Below, one piece after another: positions 12,861 to 21,760 of a DNA stretch of 64,000 bases. The DNA lies in assembly GCA_035582835.1 (NCBI GenBank), contig JAYKAV010002650.1:421675-485674 (forward strand), written 5' to 3'. The translations under genes were made by a program, and so were the position numbers. The notes under the pieces are model-generated. The model saw nothing but the letters and a program-made list of their open reading frames with translations. It ran no database searches and had not been told where the DNA came from. The DNA is from Phoebastria nigripes (taxonomy: Eukaryota > Chordata > Aves > Procellariiformes > Diomedeidae). Numbering within the stretch: the stretch's first letter is position 1; every line of letters begins with the position of its first letter.

Positions 12861-12884
12861 GTCTCCTCTGTTTTGTGTACCCAG

Positions 12885-13108
12885 GCAGCCCATTGAGTAA
12901 CTTCTTTGACGTAATTAAACAACTTTTTTCAGACGAGAAGAACGGGCAGGTGAGCCATCCCCCCGGCACGCCAACCAAGCATAGCGCAAACAGCAAGCGG
13001 AGCGATTCCGGTTCTAATGACTATGGGTCTAGAGGAGACAATAAGTACCCTGCTGGCAAAGACAAGGCAAAGATGGTCTCATCAGTCGGCCTACAAGACC
13101 AACCTTAA
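12885..13108 (+). CDS. BRSK2: BRSK2 alternative terminal exon A (long C-terminus)
   Basis: Acceptor ccag at 12881-12884 joins in phase 1 to the 1113-1160 exon (G|GC AGC CCA), giving SPLSNFF...LFSDEKNGQ, then a Ser/Lys/Gly-rich tail containing HSANSKRSDSGSNDYGSR and ending GKDKAKMVSSVGLQDQP, stop TAA at 13106-13108. This matches the long vertebrate BRSK2 C-terminus, including the conserved SPLSNFFDVIKQLF block, GTPTK (human counterpart STPAK), NKYPAGKDKAKM and terminal QP. The block follows the KA1-like domain; the tail is probably disordered and phosphorylatable. An internal potential donor, CAG|GTGAGC at 12949/12950, lies exactly after NGQ and may be used alternatively. The codons upstream of 12885 that stay open in this frame are intron, not protein. 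Confidence 0.95.
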
Positions 13109-13113
13109 ATAAA
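13108..13113 (+). terminator. BRSK2: Proximal AATAAA overlapping the BRSK2 stop
   Basis: AATAAA begins on the last base of the exon A stop codon. It has the sequence of a poly(A) signal, but no clear downstream GT-rich element follows within 40 bases (the sequence is A-rich), so strong use is doubtful. Confidence 0.3.
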
Positions 13114-13346
13114 CACATAAAAAATTAAATAACTTAGAAAAAACAAAAACAAAAAAGCAAGAAAGAATGAAAGAATATTCCTTAGCAAGCTAGCCTCTAA
13201 ACTAGAAGGATGTATATACCTTGCCACAACAGTACAAAACTGTCTATAGACAAATTTTGTATGAAGGAATGACTGTATATATATACATATATATATTTAT
13301 ATATGATATATAATATATATCTCAGAAACAAACACAAAAACAAATG

Positions 13347-13382
13347 AATGAAAGAATGAAAAGAAAAGAAAGAAAAGAAAAG
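13347..13382 (+). repeat. BRSK2: Purine GAAA tract between the two BRSK2 acceptors
   Basis: An almost pure A/G run (gaatgaaagaatgaaaagaaaag...) sits between the exon A coding end and the exon B pyrimidine tract. It is roughly complementary to the (TTTC)n tract at 12832-12858 and to the T-rich tract at 13438-13545. Confidence 0.75.
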
Positions 13383-13437
13383 GTAGCACAGATGACAAAC
13401 CCAGTTCACCAGATCTTGGGTTGTGGTTTTTTCAATT

Positions 13438-13580
13438 GTTTTTTTTTTCCTCCCTTTTTTTGAATGTTTTGCTTTTTTTCTCCTTCCTGATTTTTTGGGT
13501 TTTTTATTATTATTATTTTTTTGTTTTGTTTTGTTTTGTTTTGTTTCTTGTTCTGTTCATGCTCTCTCTGTGTTTCTGAC
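13438..13580 (+). promoter_or_regulatory. BRSK2: T/C-rich tract before the BRSK2 13610 acceptor
   Basis: A long T-rich region (ttttttttttcctcccttttttt, a (TTTTG)n block at about 13513-13546, then gctctctctg) precedes the acceptor ctctgctaccag at 13598-13609. It can serve as polypyrimidine tract and as a PTB or U-rich-binding-protein target. The function is inferred from its position. Confidence 0.6.
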
Positions 13581-13609
13581 GACACCACTTGTTTCCGCTC
13601 TGCTACCAG

Positions 13610-13629
13610 GAATTATCCCGAAAAGTTAA
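13610..13629 (+). CDS. BRSK2: BRSK2 alternative terminal exon B, short C-terminus (GIIPKS)
   Basis: The acceptor tgctaccag ends at 13609. Joined in phase 1 to the donor at 1161 (G|GA ATT ATC CCG AAA AGT TAA), it adds (G)IIPKS and stops at 13627-13629. As I recall, a vertebrate BRSK2 isoform ends exactly in this CGIIPKS tail, so this is a genuine alternative end that skips the whole SPLSNFF...QDQP tail. Using the other frame, reached from a donor at 12950, the same exon would instead read on to a stop at 13880-13882. The downstream non-coding sequence is the shared BRSK2 3'UTR. Confidence 0.88.
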
Positions 13630-14156
13630 CATGTCAGCCACGGCTTCACCTTCTGTGCTCTGCGGACACTTGTTGACGGAAGGCAACCGATGTAGACTGT
13701 CCAAGGACCAGTCCTGTTTGAGGTTCCCAGCCTCCCCTCTCCCTTCAGGAAGTGGGTTTCTCCCCCACTTCTCCCCAAACACCTCCCCAGTGCACGCCTT
13801 TTTCCCCCTCCCCCCTCTTTTTCTTTTTTGGTGCTCCACAAGAGAGATCTGCTCAGTTACGGGATTGCAGAGTCTGGGCTGAAAGGAGGTTGCAAATTGT
13901 TGGAGTGAAACCTTTACCCTTGGCAACTTCTGTCCGCGCAGGTGAACTCAGCCCGGAGGGGGAGGGTGTGGGGAAGGAGATGGGTGTAACGGGAGCGCAG
14001 TGCTTCATGAATCCAGAGCGCGTTCTCATCAGAAACCAGCCACGAGCAACTCAAAACTAAGTGTTGAACCAAGACAATATTGGGGAGCTTCATCACAGGA
14101 TTTTCTTAACCTTCTTTTTCTCCCCACCACCTTTTCCTTTTCTTTTGGCCCCTTTT

Positions 14157-14222
14157 TTATATATACATGTATATATGTGTGTATATTTTTATATAAATAT
14201 ACATACATACATACATATATAT
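14157..14222. repeat. (TA)n-rich tract in the BRSK2 3'UTR
   Basis: Alternating tatatacatgtatatatgtgtgt...catacatacatacatatatat can fold into AU hairpins. Similar tracts lie at 13274-13320 and 14990-15014. Confidence 0.8.
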
Positions 14223-14317
14223 ACAAAATAATTGTTTTTTTTTATACTGTATCATTTTGCTTTTTGACCTGCTGGAAGGGGAAAGGAGTAAACTTAGGAG
14301 GGAGAGGGGGTTCAATG

Positions 14318-14323
14318 AATAAA
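14318..14323 (+). terminator. BRSK2: Internal AATAAA in the BRSK2 3'UTR
   Basis: An AATAAA hexamer 0.7 kb past the exon B stop is a candidate for a shorter 3' end. Following sequence is A-rich without an obvious GT-rich element. Confidence 0.3.
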
Positions 14324-14644
14324 CACATACAAACAAAACATTAAAACTTAGGGAAAAGGCAACTTCTGGTAGCAAAGAAGAGGGACAAGACTCTGCCAAG
14401 GACTGTCTCTCCTGCCACCAGGCACAGTTGCCGCTGCTGCTACTGCTGCTCCTCCTTCGACACCTTCCTCCCCACCTGTCAACTCCCTGCCACTGTGCCA
14501 CCGCGCTGGGACCTTCTTCGACCAGCTGGATCCTCCACCACACCCTGCATTTAGAGGCAATTGTTGTGTTGCTAGTGCTGCATTGATATCAGTATTATTA
14601 TTTCTTTAAGTTACCAGTTTCATTTGTTGGCTTGGGTGATTTTT

Positions 14645-14648
<4 letters not shown>

Positions 14649-14695
<47 letters not shown>
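14649..14695 (+). repeat. 47-bp poly(A) tract in the BRSK2 3'UTR
   Basis: There are 47 uninterrupted A residues, followed by caaaaaaacaaaaag-type A-rich sequence. There is no SINE or LINE body upstream that would make it a retrotransposon tail, so it looks like homopolymer expansion. It will cause internal oligo-dT priming in cDNA data. Confidence 0.9.
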
Positions 14696-14696
<1 letters not shown>

Positions 14697-15489
14697 AAAA
14701 AAACAAAAAGAAAAAAAAGATGAAGAGGAGGAAGAAAAGAGACTTATCTTGGGTTTTATTTCCTGTGTGTGTGTGTGTGCAAATCACTGGCACTTAGTTC
14801 ATCAGAGCAAGACAAGGTGGAGTCAGGGCAATGGGAGACTTAATCACGAAGCTACTGTAAACTTTAAAAATTACTGCAAGATATTTTTATAAAGTTTTTG
14901 TTTTGTTTTGTTTTTTTGAAGGGGAGGAGGGTGGGATTGGGTGGATGGGGACCTTTTTTTTTGTGTTTCAGTTATTAGGTCTTGGTTATTTATATATACA
15001 TATATATATATTTAAAAAAATAAGCTGTTAGATATATCTTCTGTTTAATAACTGTGTAGAGGCAACATTGATTCTTATTTATTTCGGGGAGGAGGGGGAA
15101 AAAAGACACAGAAACCCCGTAAGTGTTCATCTTGTGACTTTGAGAAAGAAGAATTGCCGCCTTTTTTCCTCCTCCTCAAGAGTTATGTGACCAAGTGTAA
15201 CTTATTCTGGCCCAAGCTCAAAGGTTAAACAAACAAAAAAAACGTGGTTTTACGCGTGGAAGACAAAACAGTGAGAAATACTTCTTGACTGAGATTTTAA
15301 GAATGTAGGCTTAGCATTAGTGTTCAGCTCTTTTATGACCTTCGATTGCTGCTCGTTGGGTTCCTATGGGTGTATGTTGTATCGCAAGATTATTTTTTTT
15401 TAATGATAATGTTGGATGAGTTCTTTTTTGTTGTTGTTGTCGTCGTTGGTTTTTTTAATCATTTTTCCCCTTCTTGGACCAGTTTTACT

Positions 15490-15497
15490 TGTACATA
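15490..15497 (+). promoter_or_regulatory. BRSK2: Pumilio-type element TGTACATA
   Basis: It exactly matches the UGUANAUA consensus bound by PUM1/2. Three further TGTATATA sites in the same UTR lie at 13211, 13274 and 14168, although the latter two sit within TA-rich repeats and may be chance. Confidence 0.45.
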
Positions 15498-15608
15498 GGT
15501 TTGAAGATTAAAAAGAATTTTTAAAGACACAACTGGGGCAAAGACCTTTGACTTCTGCCCCGTTTCCCCATTCCCCCAAATGGGAGGGATTTATTTTATT
15601 TTTTTGTT

Positions 15609-15626
15609 TTATTTATTTATTTATTT
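15609..15626 (+). promoter_or_regulatory. BRSK2: AU-rich element in the BRSK2 3'UTR
   Basis: Overlapping ATTTA pentamers (ttatttatttatttatttt) include the UUAUUUAUU nonamer that AU-binding decay or stability factors (HuR, TTP family) recognise. The function is inferred. Confidence 0.5.
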
Positions 15627-15673
15627 TCCCTATTCTTAAACTTTTCTCTCTCGTATTGCTGTGTGCATGTCAG

Positions 15674-15686
15674 ACACCAGGGGGTG
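15674..15686 (+). promoter_or_regulatory. CTCF-like core motif
   Basis: ACACCAGGGGGTG agrees with the central CTCF core (CCACNAGGGGGCG) apart from a T for C near the end. It lies in the BRSK2 3'UTR, 1.3 kb before the CpG island. This is a motif match only. Confidence 0.3.
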
Positions 15687-16066
15687 ATGGCTGGGGAGGG
15701 GGGGAGGCAAGGGTGCAGGAGAGGGGGGCAGTTTTAATTGCATGACATTGCTGTAAATTAGTCTCTTTTGCTTTTGTTGTCTTTCCTGCCTCCGCCCTCT
15801 CTCTACTTCTCCTCCGAGCTCCCCTCCCATCACCCCCGTCCTTCTTTTCCCTCTTTTCTCTTCCCTTGTGTATAGATTTTGATGCTTCTGTTACATTGTA
15901 CCTCTACAAAAGGCTGGGATTTCAATACAAAATAATAATAATAATTTAAAAATACCTATATCAGCAAAACCCATGTGGTACAAGCAGGAAGGGGATTACT
16001 TACACAAGATATAAGAATAAATGAAAGCAATACCTCTTGTTATCCTTCCTATTTTGTACTTTGAAG

Positions 16067-16094
16067 ACACACACGCGCGCACACACACATATAC
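16067..16094. repeat. Alternating purine-pyrimidine run (CA/CG, Z-DNA type)
   Basis: Twenty-eight strictly alternating purine-pyrimidine bases (acacacac gcgcgc acacacacatat ac) sit about 100 bp before the final BRSK2 poly(A) signal. The GC-core alternation is the sequence class that most easily adopts Z-DNA. Confidence 0.75.
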
Positions 16095-16189
16095 AGACAC
16101 AAACTGACATTATTTAATGGTTTAAAATGGACAAAAAAATCTGATGTATCCCTTGTTAAATAACTGTGAGCAACTTTAGTTCAAAAACC

Positions 16190-16195
16190 AATAAA
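16190..16195 (+). terminator. BRSK2: BRSK2 distal poly(A) signal AATAAA
   Basis: AATAAA is followed 20-45 bases later by a T/GT-rich stretch (gctgttgagtgtcctgtttatgtcc), the expected downstream element. Cleavage is expected at about 16210-16220. Another AATAAA lies at 16016. The sequence composition changes from AT-rich UTR to GC-richer intergenic DNA just after this. Confidence 0.75.
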
Positions 16196-16899
16196 TTCAT
16201 TCAGTAAAGATACTAGCTGTTGAGTGTCCTGTTTATGTCCATGAAAATGAACTACTTCTCGCCAGTGCCAGACCCNCTAAGTACCGCATCATGGCTTTCT
16301 ACACCAAAGGAGCTGAAGATGGCCGGCATGTAAGGCAGCATCCTCCCAGCCGTGGAATTAACGTCATCTCCTCGCAGCACTGGGGTCTGTAGCGCTGCGC
16401 CCAGCGTGCTCCACCCTCACAGCACAGACACGCCACGCACGGGCAAAGAGCAAGGACAGCTCAACCCTGTAGGCCTGGTTTTCCACAGCAACGTGTTGAA
16501 AAAGATTAATCCAAATTACAGAGCAATCACACACCCCCTAGATCTGATCTGGATGGAAACCACTGTACAAAAAACTGTTGCTGCTTGTGATCATTCTCAT
16601 CTCTAACCTGAGCTGCTCACATTGCTTCCAGAGTTAGCATAGGAAGGATTTCTCCACCCTCCCCGCCTGAAACACTCTGTCACATACATTTGAAAAAGCT
16701 TATCAGGTATGTCCCTGGCTTGCGTTGGGCTTGGGTTTTTTTTGCTGGTTCGTCGGTCGGTTTGTGTGGCTGTTGGCTTGTCACACGTCTCTCTCAGCTT
16801 TTGGGTGTTCACCTTTACGCTGGATTTGTAACTTCTTCCAGGTTACCACAAGAGCCTGGCAATTCGCCTTTTGGGCTCAGAGGTTTGGCTGGTGCATGC

Positions 16900-17530
16900 C
16901 CAAGAGAAACCGAGACCTGTGTGGGTGCTTCCCCGCACGGCTGGGGTAAACGTGGCAGGCCCAAGCCCACGACAGGTCTGCGGCGCCACCCCTGTGGGCG
17001 TTCGGGCCCCTGGCCNCGGCGTTGACCGTGTCCCAGCTGCCTCCAGCAGTGTCCCCTCTCAGCCCGCGCCGTGGAAGGCCCCGACAGAGCTGCCCCGAAA
17101 CGGGCCGGGTCTCCCGCCTGCGGGGGCAGCGAGGGGCGGGCGCTGCCCGGGGAGGGAGGAAGGGGGATTCCGTGCGTGCGGCGGCCGTTGGCGAGTTGCC
17201 GGCGGCGACGGGAGGCGGGCAGCGAGCGCGGCGGCTGCTCCCGGGGGCCAGCCCGGCCCGGCCCGCTGGAGGGCAGCGGAGCGGAGCAAGTAGGGCCCGT
17301 GGGCGAGAGTGGGGCGGTTGGCGGGGCGGGGCTGGGGCGGGCCGGGGCAGCGCTGGCCCCGGGCGAGCGGGGAGGGCGTCGCGGCGAGGCGCCGTCTGGA
17401 AGGTTCTGTGGTGCCGCCCCGGCGGCGGGGGAGCTGCTGCGAGGAGAGGGTGGCGGGGCTGTGGCTGGGGGCTGGTCGGCACGACCTGTGAAGCCTTCCA
17501 CGTGGCAGGCAGGCCCCCGGCGGCTGCCAC
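16900..17530. promoter_or_regulatory. Orphan CpG island
   Basis: This is a sharp rise to very GC-rich, CpG-dense sequence with GC boxes (GGGGCGGGGC at 17323-17332, GGGGCGGGCC at 17334-17343, and more) and a CACGTG E-box near 17506. Flanking DNA is CpG-poor. CpG islands normally mark promoters, yet no known 5' end is expected between two convergent genes. A possible plus-strand splice donor, AGA|GTAAGC, lies at 17574/17575. It could start a non-coding RNA running toward MOB2 or antisense to BRSK2. Open frames on both strands here reflect lack of stop codons in GC-rich DNA. Confidence 0.75.
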
Positions 17531-20464
17531 CCCACGAGGGCAAGGTGGGGTGTCCTTTTGCAGGCCCTGTCAGAGTAAGCAAGAGGAATAGTTGCCACCC
17601 CACCACCTCCTTGTTGTGGCCACCGTTTGAGGCTGTAGCCTGTCTCCGCGGGGTGCAACTGGAGTTGCTCCCCAAGGGTTTGTTTCCCAGGCCTGCAGGT
17701 GGCAACCTCTCTCACTGGGCAGTCTTGTGAATAGCAGTGTGCAGCGAGGGTGTGTACACTGGTAGGGAAAGGGTGCATCAGAGATGCCAGGAGCATTGCA
17801 GTAGCTATCATCTTTCAGGGCTGTCATGGGAATGGTTGTGGCCTGTAGCATCTTCCACAGATGTGTGCATCAGCCTCTGGAGCTCTGTGTTGGAGTAGTG
17901 CAGATGATAAAGCTCTGAAGCTTTCCAGGCAGGGGTGACAGAGGAGGTGCCTCACAAGGACATCCCTGCTGCAGTAAGGTCTCAGCAGGGTGCGAGACTC
18001 ACAGCTGTAGCAGACCATTTCTGGGAGGNTGTGGTTCTGGCAGGCAGTGTCTCTGGGGGTTGGTGTTCGTGTTAGCACCTGCTGCAGTGGTAGGGTGTGA
18101 AGGCTTGCACTGCAGATGGCATCCCCTGTGGATGCTGGAGGGACACAGATGCGCTGGAGGACCCAAAGGTGTTTGTGCTGGAGGGGCAAAGGGGGACAGG
18201 AGTGCAATCGCTTCAATGTCATGCATGTTACTCATACAAAATACACTCTTATCTAGGAAAAAGAGTGTTTTTAAGGTCTTTGGGAGATTTATTGGTCTGC
18301 TAAAGCTGAAGGAGAGGGAGGAGCTGAAGCACGAGGGGAGTGGAGAAGCTGATAAAGATCAAAAGATGAGGAGAATCACAAGTGCTGCAGGATTTGGTCT
18401 CTGTAACACTGGAAACCCAGAACTGGGAACTAGCTGTGTATCGTTTGCAGCTCTGAAAGTGAAAGGATGTGCTGGGCTGGAGTGTAATACAGGGGAATGG
18501 GATTTAACGGCAGTGTGGGAGCAGGTGTATGCTTCTTCTCTATTTGTTTCTCTCTCTCTTTCTATGTTTTCAGAAATGTTCATAAATGTATACGATCTTT
18601 TTCTGTCTCTAGTAGTATTCACAATTAGCGTCCCCAGTATTGCTAATTACGGTTTCCAAAAGCTATAAGAAGAAGATAATGAGTTTGCAAAGTGAAGGAC
18701 CTCATGCTTAGGGCCTACCCACATTTATTCTACCTTCTTGTTTGGCCATGTTGTAACACAGTCTCTAGCTACAGGATGTTATATTATTATCTGTAGTGCA
18801 TAGGAGGGACTGTGCTTCTGAGTGAATTGAGTTTATATTTAAACTGTTCTCTGCAAAACACCCTTCCTATTTTGTAGCTTAAATCCGAAGGCAAGTAGTA
18901 AATGCAGCAGAGGATTTTGGTAGGCTTCTGTGGTTGAGGTAGTGGGATTATCTCTGCTGTCAGCTGGTGGCTATTGTCCTCGTCCAAACCCCCTACCAGG
19001 TGATGGCTGCTGAGATGCCGTGAGCTGTGACACCTGTTCTTCATTTGCTGTGGTTCTGAACTCTGTGGCTCTCTGGTTCTCTTGGAGAGCCTAGCCCCTT
19101 GAACTGAGTACCTAAAAAACTTACTATGTTTAACGTTCATCTGTCTGATTTCCTCTGGGTAAAACAACACAGCATATGACCTTCCGAGTGTAAATTGAAG
19201 ACAAGACAAGGCAAGTGTGTAAGACTCTAGTTTGTGCGCATGTGGATATTAACTTTGTTTACATACATGCATACATGAAAAATGTATTTGTGCTCAAGGT
19301 GAACTGTCACTAATTGAGCCAGTATCTGACATGTGCTACATAAGCCGTAAATTGCGTATATGCATCAAATGAGCAGCTGAGCCTGTACCCATGAAGGTAA
19401 TTCTCATTGCCACATGTCAGTGTACATTCTGTTTGGGGGCTGAGAAAGAAGTCAGTTGTGTTTGAGAGCACTAATGCAAATTGTCCAAGCCTTGCAAGTG
19501 ATGCATGAAAATTTCCTCAGTAGTCAGGTTGGCTTTAATGAAAGTGATCTGATACAAATGACCGAGCTTTAATGGTTCACACTAGGCATAGGCAAAGACC
19601 GGTGTTTGTAAAGACAGCAAAACTTGCGTAAGGCCTCTAGGTAGTGCTAATTCTGGTGCCTACTGTTACAAGGTATGCCTTTTTTTCTGCCGATTCGGAC
19701 AGTGCATTTAACCTAACAGGCTTGGACATTTTCTTAAATACTGCAGCAGAATGCCCACAGGGATTGTCTTCCGTATGGAAGTCTGCAGGACTGGTCCCCC
19801 TACCTTTGCTTTGTTTCAGCTGTCTACAACCAATTGTATGTGACCTCGTGATAGAAGGGCAGAGTGTTTTGGTAAGGAAGCAGATTTAGCTCTGAGTTTC
19901 TTATTATAGAAAACAACAGGGAGGGGAGAGAGACAGACACTTGTTTAAAAACTGGGAAGTATCTTAGCTCTTTGTTGTACCCTTTAATCTTCTTATTTTA
20001 TTTAAAATTCACTTCAACAGCTGCAGCTCCTATTTAATTTGGAGAACAAAACCCTAGCAGTTCAACTGTCTGGGGATACTTGAGGCCACAAGTGGAAGGG
20101 AAACCCACATTGAGGGCAAGTCCTTTCTTCTTCTAAATGCACAACTTATTGTGTGGGTTATTTTTAGTGCTGTAATCTCACTGAGCGCTGCTGAGAGAAA
20201 CCGTGCCAGGCAGGCTGGCAGGCTTTGAAGAGCTTGAGAAATGGGATTTCCTGTTCCACCGGCTCAGAGCTGACTCTTGCCATTGTCAGGAGCTATTATC
20301 GCCTTCTCACAGCCAAAGCAGATAACACAGCTTCAAGGTCAGGGAAGACACAAGCTTTCATCAACAGCGTTAGCAGAAGGAAGAGTTTACTTGCAGTCAG
20401 GATGAATGTTTCTGTAGCTGGTGTAGTCATGGACCTCTGCCCGGGCAGAGGGGTGTACATGTGG

Positions 20465-20606
20465 TTCACAGAACCACACAACAGTTGAGGTTGGAAGGGA
20501 CTCTGGAGAGCTGCTCAAAACAGGTTGCTCACTGCTCTGTCCAGTTGGGTTCTCAGTGTTGCCAAGGTGGACATTACACAACCTCTCTAGACAGCCTGTT
20601 CCAGAA
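20465..20606 (-). mobile_element. CR1 LINE 3' fragment (antisense)
   Basis: Reading plus-strand, cagaaccacacaacagttgaggttggaagggac ... gttgccaaggtggacattacacaacctctctagacagcctgttcc is the reverse complement of the avian CR1 3' region: ggttggaagggac and the 'gcctgttcca' block are diagnostic. It is 5'-truncated, as CR1 copies usually are, and moderately diverged. The terminal octamer repeat is degraded. Confidence 0.8.
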
Positions 20607-21530
20607 ACAGCTGCTGGGGAGAGGAGAGAAATTTATGTCTCTGCTTCTCACTGACCTGCTCTTTGTTGTGGCTTTTGTGCTTCTGCTGAGCGTTATCTCT
20701 CATGTGGATATACGTGGGACTAGAAGGCAGTACTGGTCCAGCCCTGGTAGTGTGGTACGTTTCTCTCCATGCTGCCCAGAATAGAAAGAAAACACGTTGG
20801 TCTAGGGAAGTAGCAAGCCTTGGTATAGGAAGCACCTTCCAGCTAGAAGAACTGTCAGAGAAAGCAGCTGTGTTTATAGTAAAGTCTCATATACTCTTGA
20901 AAAGTATTCAGATTGAGACAGTGGCTTCAAATTGCAGTGTCTGTTCTGGATAGTTCCTCTATGGGACATTCTTGTTCTTAAAGTAAAATCAGGTTTCAGA
21001 ATGGATGAAACTAAGCTGAAACAAGGCACTCCTGACACAACAGCAGGATGTGCACACTGGAGTTACCGGGAATTAGATTCCAGTATTATGCAGTTCGTGA
21101 CAATTGGCTCGGTCAAGTCTTGTTATTTTATATAAATAAAACAGTGGAATAGTGATTTCTNTCCTGTCTGAAGCAAATTACTTCCATGGTTCTGATACAG
21201 TTTATTGAATCATGCTGCTCACAATTAGGTGCAGGAATGCATCAGGGAATGTATTGGAGCTGCAGATGTTAGGGATGCTTTGAGGATATGTAAAAAGCCA
21301 TTTTTAGGACTGTGTTACAGATGGAATCCTGACTGAGACCTCGCATCACTTTATGGGAGCGCTCATGAGCTCCAATTCATATCGGGTTCCTGATCTATAC
21401 TCTCGTGCATAAATGCAGTGTAGGAAGTTGCTTCTCTCTGCCTAAGAGCCTTCAGTTTTAGCACTGAGTTGCACAATGAGAGCAGAAACAGGTGTGGACT
21501 AGGTAGAGCTTGTGTTTACAGAAAAGCTTT

Positions 21531-21564
21531 GGGGGGGGGGGAAAAAAAAAAGAAAAAAAAAAAG
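21531..21564 (+). repeat. G11 followed by A-rich tract
   Basis: Eleven G residues are followed by A10-g-A11, with no repeat body attached. It is a simple homopolymer junction prone to sequencing error. Confidence 0.85.
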
Positions 21565-21689
21565 CCTTGGGACTAAAGTCTGGTCCCAAAATCTGGTCCC
21601 TGTCTACTGAGCTTTAGGCCAGTGTTTTGATGGGCTGTGATACCTTTCTGCAGCANGGCCTCTGCGTAGGATGGTGAAAAGATGGTTGG

Positions 21690-21760
21690 GCTGGGACTAC
21701 AATGTGTCCTGGCTTTGGCTTTTGCCTGCTGTGTGGCAGTGGGCAACTTCCCTTTCTTGC
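21690..21760 (+). repeat. MIR-type SINE fragment
   Basis: tcctggctttggcttttgcc then tgctgtgtggcagtgggcaacttccc parallels the MIR core 'tcccggctctgccacttactagctgtgtgaccttgggcaagtcactt' in order and spacing. It is an ancient remnant, assigned from memory of the consensus. Confidence 0.5.

Larger units (their letters stand above)
1161..12884 (+). other. BRSK2: BRSK2 last intron (11.7 kb)
   Basis: Phase-1 intron from donor gtaagaa (1161) to acceptor AG at 12883-12884. No exon with BRSK2 similarity was recognised inside it. Open frames here, such as the 130-codon one at 8212-8604, lack family resemblance and splice context. It holds another element end near 2321, a 22-bp minisatellite (8675-8733), a decayed palindromic repeat (about 8503-8557), a TGCATGCATG pair of RBFOX-type hexamers at 10713-10722, and, over its last 100 bases, a very long pyrimidine tract before the acceptor. 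Confidence 0.85.
13109..16215 (+). other. BRSK2: BRSK2 3'UTR (about 3.1 kb, shared by both terminal isoforms)
   Basis: There is no coding continuation after the exon A stop. Sequence is T-rich, A-rich and TATA-rich down to the AATAAA at 16190. Inside it lies the alternative acceptor and short coding end of exon B (13610-13629), so this UTR is partly an intron for the other isoform. Visible elements include Pumilio-type TGTANATA sites at 13211, 13274, 14168 and 15490. There is also an AU-rich run (about 15609-15626), (AT)n tracts (13274-13320, 14157-14222, 14990-15014) and a 47-A tract (14649-14695). AATAAA hexamers stand at 13108, 14318, 16016 and 16190. The exact end of transcription is inferred. 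Confidence 0.8.

Noticed and set aside
12569..12884. N-terminal extension of the BRSK2 exon A frame (MSSSSPTQEKTR...)
   Set aside because: This segment is the intron's pyrimidine tract. The acceptor at 12884 and the phase match to the 1113-1160 exon show that translation enters at 12885.
16815..17811. Long open frames on both strands (up to 296 codons) in the GC-rich block
   Set aside because: They overlap each other in several frames, are Pro/Arg/Ala/Gly-rich and resemble no family. Open frames of this kind are expected where stop codons are rare in CpG-island DNA.
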